64,000 nt of DNA from GCA-001735895 sp964488685. Its GTDB lineage: Bacteria; Pseudomonadota; Gammaproteobacteria; GCA-001735895. Both the position numbers and the translations under genes were made by a program. The DNA lies in the NCBI GenBank assembly GCA_964488685.1, contig CAZAVY010000001.1, forward strand, positions 56,950 to 120,949, written 5' to 3'. This document shows, piece by piece, positions 59,980 to 64,000 of the stretch (positions within the stretch are counted from its first letter, which is position 1; each line of letters opens with the position of its first letter). Under the pieces are notes generated by a model. The model was given only the letters and a program-made list of their open reading frames with translations, was not told the DNA's origin and made no database searches.

Positions 59980-62562
59980 TCAGTCGATGGTTCGCGCCAC
60001 TTCGATTCGCTCAAATACTTCGATTTGATCGCCTGTTTTTACGTCATTATAATTCTTCACCGCGATACCGCACTCGGTGCCCATACGAACTTCTTCTACC
60101 GGATCTTTAAAACGTCTCAACGACTCGAGTTCACCTTCGTAAATAACCACGTTATCGCGTAAAACACGAATCGGCAGGCCTTTGCGTACTACGCCTTCGA
60201 CTACGATCGAACCGGCGACGTCACCGAACCTGGGTGAACGGAACACGTCTTTAACTTCGGCCAGGCCGATAATTTTTTCCTGGATTTCAGGCGTCAACAT
60301 GCCTGACATGACGATCTTGATATCATCGATGATGTCATAAATTACGCTGTAGTAGCGAATTTCAATTCCGTAGTCTCCGGCTATCCGTTTTGCCGGTGCG
60401 TCGGCCCGCACGTTAAACCCAATCACAATGGCATTCGATGCCGCCGCCAGGTTGATGTCGGATTCGTTGATTCCGCCGACCCCGTATGAAATCAACTTGT
60501 TGCGAACTTCATCGGTCGAGAGTTTTTCCAGGGATTCACGAATGGCCTCGGTACTGCCCTGGACGTCGGCTTTAACCAGAATATTAATTTCAGCGACATC
60601 ACCTTCCGCCATCACATCGAACATGCCCTGCAGTTTCGCTTTCTGTTGATCGGCGAGTTTTCTTTCGCGGATTCTGGATCCTCGGGTTTCGGCAAATTCG
60701 CGCGCTTTACGCTCGTTTTCGACAATATAGACTTCGTCACCGGCGTTGGGCACCCCCGACAGGCCAAGCACCACCGCAGGCATCGAAGGCCCGGCAGAAT
60801 TAATGCTATTGGATGATTCGTCATACATCGCACGCACCCGTCCGTACTGGGTTCCGGCCAATAATAAATGCCCTTTTTGCAACAATCCTGATTGCACCAG
60901 CACAGTCGCAACCGGTCCGCGCCCCTTGTCGAGCGTAGCTTCAATCACGACACCCTTGGCGTTCCCCTTATCAACGGCCTGAAGCTCAAGAATTTCAGCC
61001 TGCAGCAGGATCGAGTCGAGCAATCCGTCGACTCCTTCACCGGAGATAGCGGAAACATTAACGAAAATATTTTCACCGCCCCACTCTTCCGGTATTACTT
61101 CCAGTGCCGCCAGTTCGTTCTTAACTCGATCCGGGTCCGAGTCTTCCTTGTCTATCTTGTTAACCGCAATCACCAGCGGCACAGCCGCTGCTCTTGCGTG
61201 TTCTATGGCTTCCTTTGTCTGTGGCATAACGCCATCGTCGGCGGCGACAACGAGAACAACGATATCGGTGGCCTGGGCACCGCGGGCTCGCATTGCCGAG
61301 AACGCGGCGTGGCCCGGAGTATCGAGAAAGGTAATGCTGCCCTTTTCGGTTTTCACATGATAAGCACCGATGTGCTGGGTAATACCACCCGCTTCGCCGG
61401 AAGTAACCCGCGATTTTCGAATGTAATCCAGCAACGTTGTCTTACCATGATCGACGTGGCCCATGATGGTAACCACCGGTGGGCGGCTCACCTTGTCTTC
61501 ACCGGCCTGCTCGGCAACCACCTGCAATTCTTTTTCGAAGTCTTCATCGCTGGCGGCGGCAACGACGGTGTGCCCAAGTTCCTCGACCACCAGGGTTGCG
61601 GTATCGCGATCGAGTATTTCGTTGATGGTTGCCATGGTGCCTATCTGCATCAACACCTTGATTACATCGCCCGCTTTTATCGCCATGCGCTGAGATAATT
61701 CAGCAACGCTTATCGCCTCGGGAATCTCAACATTGCGCACCACCGGGGCGGTTGGTTTTTCGAAGCCATGCAGGTTTTTGATATCATGAACCTGGCGCTG
61801 GCCTTTCTTGAATTTTTGCTTACGATTTGGCTGGTGCGCTGATTCCTTGACATGCAACTCCTTACGTCCGTAACGGGTGTGCTTGTCATCATGCTTGCCA
61901 TGCCTGCCTGTTTTCTCGGTCGTTGTAGCGGCGGCGCTCGCTGCTGCAGCCTCTTCAAGGGCTACGCGTGCAACCTGCTCAGCTGCTTCAGTGGCTTCAC
62001 TTTGGACCCGCTGCTGTTCGATTGCCTTCTGTGCGGCTTCCACTTCCTGCAGGCTTTTTTCGTAGGCTTTCTTTTCCGCAGCGGCGTGTACTGCTAGTTC
62101 CTCGGCAACCTTGACTGCCTCGGCCTGCGCCGTTTCCTCGACCTGTTTTGCTTGCTCTTCTTGCTGTTGTTGCAGCGCCCTGTTTTGTTCTTCGACTTCG
62201 ACTTCGGCTTCGGCTTGTTGCTCTATCCTGGCATCTTCCGCCTCGACATCGACACGTCGGACGTAGGTGCGTCTCTTACGGATTTCTACGTTAATGGTTT
62301 TGGTGGTTGCATTACGACCCGAGGTGCCGGCAACCCTGAGTTCGCTTTTACTCTTGCGTCGCAAGGTGATTTTTTTAGGCCCATCGGCTTCGTCATTGCC
62401 ATGGCTGCTGCGCAGGGATTCCAGCAATTTCATTTTATCTTCGTCAGAAATGGGGGCGTCCGAACCCTCGACCTCAACCCCTGCGGCATTGAGTTGGTCC
62501 AGCAGTTTCTCGATGCTGACGCCGATGACTTCTGAAAGTTGCTTAGCTGTTACATTTGCCAT
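59980..62562 (-). CDS. infB: IF-2, translation initiation factor 2
   Basis: Brings initiator tRNA to the 30S subunit and promotes subunit joining. 860 residues: two small N-terminal IF2 domains, the second at about 290-345, separated by a long Glu/Ala/Gln-rich charged linker (about 95-260). The GTPase domain has GHVDHGKTTLLDYIRKS from residue 368, DTPGHAAFS and NKIDKEDSD. Domains III and IV end in the fMet-tRNA-binding C2. Only one start is evident, although shorter internal-start forms exist in relatives. Confidence 0.97.
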   Translation of the reverse strand: MANVTAKQLSEVIGVSIEKLLDQLNAAGVEVEGSDAPISDEDKMKLLESLRSSHGNDEADGPKKITLRRKSKSELRVAGTSGRNATTKTINVEIRKRRTYVRRVDVEAEDARIEQQAEAEVEVEEQNRALQQQQEEQAKQVEETAQAEAVKVAEELAVHAAAEKKAYEKSLQEVEAAQKAIEQQRVQSEATEAAEQVARVALEEAAAASAAATTTEKTGRHGKHDDKHTRYGRKELHVKESAHQPNRKQKFKKGQRQVHDIKNLHGFEKPTAPVVRNVEIPEAISVAELSQRMAIKAGDVIKVLMQIGTMATINEILDRDTATLVVEELGHTVVAAASDEDFEKELQVVAEQAGEDKVSRPPVVTIMGHVDHGKTTLLDYIRKSRVTSGEAGGITQHIGAYHVKTEKGSITFLDTPGHAAFSAMRARGAQATDIVVLVVAADDGVMPQTKEAIEHARAAAVPLVIAVNKIDKEDSDPDRVKNELAALEVIPEEWGGENIFVNVSAISGEGVDGLLDSILLQAEILELQAVDKGNAKGVVIEATLDKGRGPVATVLVQSGLLQKGHLLLAGTQYGRVRAMYDESSNSINSAGPSMPAVVLGLSGVPNAGDEVYIVENERKAREFAETRGSRIRERKLADQQKAKLQGMFDVMAEGDVAEINILVKADVQGSTEAIRESLEKLSTDEVRNKLISYGVGGINESDINLAAASNAIVIGFNVRADAPAKRIAGDYGIEIRYYSVIYDIIDDIKIVMSGMLTPEIQEKIIGLAEVKDVFRSPRFGDVAGSIVVEGVVRKGLPIRVLRDNVVIYEGELESLRRFKDPVEEVRMGTECGIAVKNYNDVKTGDQIEVFERIEVARTID

Positions 62563-62595
62563 GATTATCTATCCACTTGCTTATTGTGTCCAAAG

Positions 62596-64000
62596 CTATC
62601 CTGATATCTCTTCAGCTTCTGCTTCGGCAAACCAGGGTTCACGAGCCTTCATGATCAGCTTGCCCGCAAGCTCGGTATCGATGCCATCGATATCTTCCAG
62701 CTCATCGGTTGATTGCTCGGCCAGATCTTCCATGGTGCAAATACCCAGTCGCGAGAGTTTACGGGCGAGTTCGCTGGTCATTAACTCCATATTGAGCAGA
62801 TCATCCTGAGGCTCCCCGGCTTCGGCAGTCTCTTCGCGCGCAATGGCCATGGTTAACAAGGCATCGCGAGCTCGGCCGCGCAGTTCCTGCACAATTTCCT
62901 CGTCAAACTCGCTAATTTCAATGAGTTCGGTTTCAGGAATATAAGCCACTTCATCAATCGTGGTTAAACCTTCCTGCACCAGGATAATTGCAACTTCTTC
63001 GTCAACATCGAGCTGGGTCATAAAATTTTCAACCAGTTGACGCGACTCCCCTTCCGATTTTTCTTCAGCGGCAGCTTCATCCATGACGTTCAAGGTCCAG
63101 CCAGTTAACTGGCTGGCGAGTTTTATATTCTGACCACCACGACCAATCGCCTGGGATAATTTTTCTTCGGGGACCGCGATATCCATCGAATTAGTTTCTT
63201 CATCGATAACAATCGACGCTACTTCTGCCGGTGACATTGCATTGACCGTAAACTGGGCCGGATTTTCATCCCAGAGAATGATGTCTACCCGCTCACCGGC
63301 AAGTTCATTGGAAACCGATTGCACCCGTGAACCCCGCATGCCAACGCAGGCGCCAACCGGGTCCAAGCGTGAATCGTTACTCTTAACCGCAATTTTGGCG
63401 CGCATCCCGGGATCACGGGCCGCGGAAATGATTTCGATCAAATCCTGACCTACTTCCGGGACTTCGAGTTTGAACAGTTCGACCAGGAACTCAGGCATAG
63501 TGCGGCTGATAAACAACTGGGGCCCTCGTACTTCTGAAATTATTTTGTAAAGGTAGCCACGGATGCGATCGCCGGGTCGTACCGATTCACGCGGAATCAT
63601 TTCCTCGCGGGGAATAAAACCTTCCGCATTGTCACCAAGGTCGACATAAACATTACCACGTTCAACACGTTTTACCTGACCCATCACCAGGCTACCCTCA
63701 CGGTCGGTGTAGGCGTCGATTACCTTGCGACGTTCCGCTTCCCGTACCTTCTGCACGATAACCTGTTTCGCAGTCTGTGCCGCGATACGTCCGAATTCAA
63801 CCGAATCGATCTGCTCTTCGACAAAATCACCGTACTGAATGTCCGGTTGATCGAGCTGCGCCGCCTCCAGGCTGATCTGGCGTAACGGCTCTTCCAGACC
63901 ACCATTTTCGGCCGGCTCGCTTACCTCCCAGCGGCGATTGGTATCGGAATCACCGGTGTCACGGTCGATATCAACCCGGACTTCCATATCCAGCTGATGT
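62596..64000 (-). CDS. nusA: NusA, transcription termination/antitermination factor (5' end cut by window edge)
   Basis: RNA polymerase-associated factor in pausing, termination and rRNA antitermination. The frame runs to the window edge; the ATG at 63987 is internal because about 45 N-terminal residues of the RNAP-binding domain lie outside. Visible: the end of the N-terminal domain (DTNRRWEVSE), S1 (GQVKRVERGNVYVDLGDNAE), two KH domains (DPVGACVGMRGSRVQSVSNE and LSQAIGRGGQNIKLASQLTG), and two C-terminal acidic repeats. It heads the infB-rbfA-truB-rpsO-pnp unit. Confidence 0.96.
   Translation of the reverse strand, partial: HQLDMEVRVDIDRDTGDSDTNRRWEVSEPAENGGLEEPLRQISLEAAQLDQPDIQYGDFVEEQIDSVEFGRIAAQTAKQVIVQKVREAERRKVIDAYTDREGSLVMGQVKRVERGNVYVDLGDNAEGFIPREEMIPRESVRPGDRIRGYLYKIISEVRGPQLFISRTMPEFLVELFKLEVPEVGQDLIEIISAARDPGMRAKIAVKSNDSRLDPVGACVGMRGSRVQSVSNELAGERVDIILWDENPAQFTVNAMSPAEVASIVIDEETNSMDIAVPEEKLSQAIGRGGQNIKLASQLTGWTLNVMDEAAAEEKSEGESRQLVENFMTQLDVDEEVAIILVQEGLTTIDEVAYIPETELIEISEFDEEIVQELRGRARDALLTMAIAREETAEAGEPQDDLLNMELMTSELARKLSRLGICTMEDLAEQSTDELEDIDGIDTELAGKLIMKAREPWFAEAEAEEISG

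Noticed and set aside
60892..61698. 268-codon open frame antisense to infB
   Set aside because: Antisense shadow of the IF-2 GTPase domain; low-complexity translation and no family.
1..64000. CRISPR arrays, rRNA genes, prophage or conjugative modules
   Set aside because: No regularly spaced repeats, rRNA signatures, integrase or structural phage genes were seen on either strand.

Overview
The window looks like chromosomal DNA from a gammaproteobacterium that I cannot place further. The evidence is the gene order of four classical blocks: rpsB-tsf-pyrH-frr-uppS-cdsA-dxr-rseP-bamA-skp-lpxD-fabZ-lpxA, lepB-rnc-era-recO with rpoE-rseABC-mucD-lepA nearby, nadB divergent from rpoE, and nusA-infB-rbfA-truB-rpsO-pnp. 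No prophage, CRISPR array or rRNA was seen. Both ends cut a gene: lpxA at the left and nusA at the right.

Layout. 1-12402 (minus strand) is a translation, nucleotide and envelope operon carrying S2, EF-Ts, UMP kinase, ribosome recycling, isoprenoid and undecaprenyl carrier synthesis, the site-2 protease, outer-membrane assembly and lipid A synthesis. Most genes overlap by 4 nt or lie a few nt apart. 12403-12642 is a divergent promoter region. 12643-20845 (plus) holds map, the PII uridylyltransferase glnD, an FAD oxidoreductase, and a cystathionine lyase/synthase pair that suggests reverse transsulfuration. 21110-23056 is a MotA/TolQ-like plus MotB/ExbD-like membrane pair of unknown role. 23141-25329 is the accessory part: tRNA-Arg(CCT), a HigBA toxin-antitoxin pair with a 44-bp palindromic operator, and three gene remnants (a REP-type transposase, a chimera of two broken genes, and a PII gene cut at its T-loop).

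25342-28356 (minus) carries rlmD, a DEDD exonuclease and cysM. 28454-34090 (plus) is a TonB receptor, a periplasmic binding protein and a BarA-like hybrid kinase, probably one sensing unit. It abuts a remnant of pdxJ. 34317-44275 (minus) holds recO-era-rnc-DUF4845-lepB, lepA, a glutaredoxin-like protein and the complete sigma-E module (mucD, rseC, rseB, rseA, rpoE). 44431-47397 (plus) has nadB, yjbQ and a zinc-type adk. 47790-47957 is a 168-bp foldback element (MITE). 48273-50986 (minus) is an iron-type ABC permease and ATPase without an adjacent binding protein. 51189-55170 (plus) is glnE-ilvE-zinc-finger protein, and 55184-64000 (minus) is a FecR/SPOR protein followed by pnp back to nusA.

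Nitrogen signalling is represented by GlnD and GlnE, but the only PII gene in the window is broken, so a working copy must lie elsewhere if the circuit operates. The intact genes are mostly conserved core functions. The unusual material lies around the tRNA, at the ends of several operons, and in a long lysine/alanine-rich tail on ribosomal protein S2.
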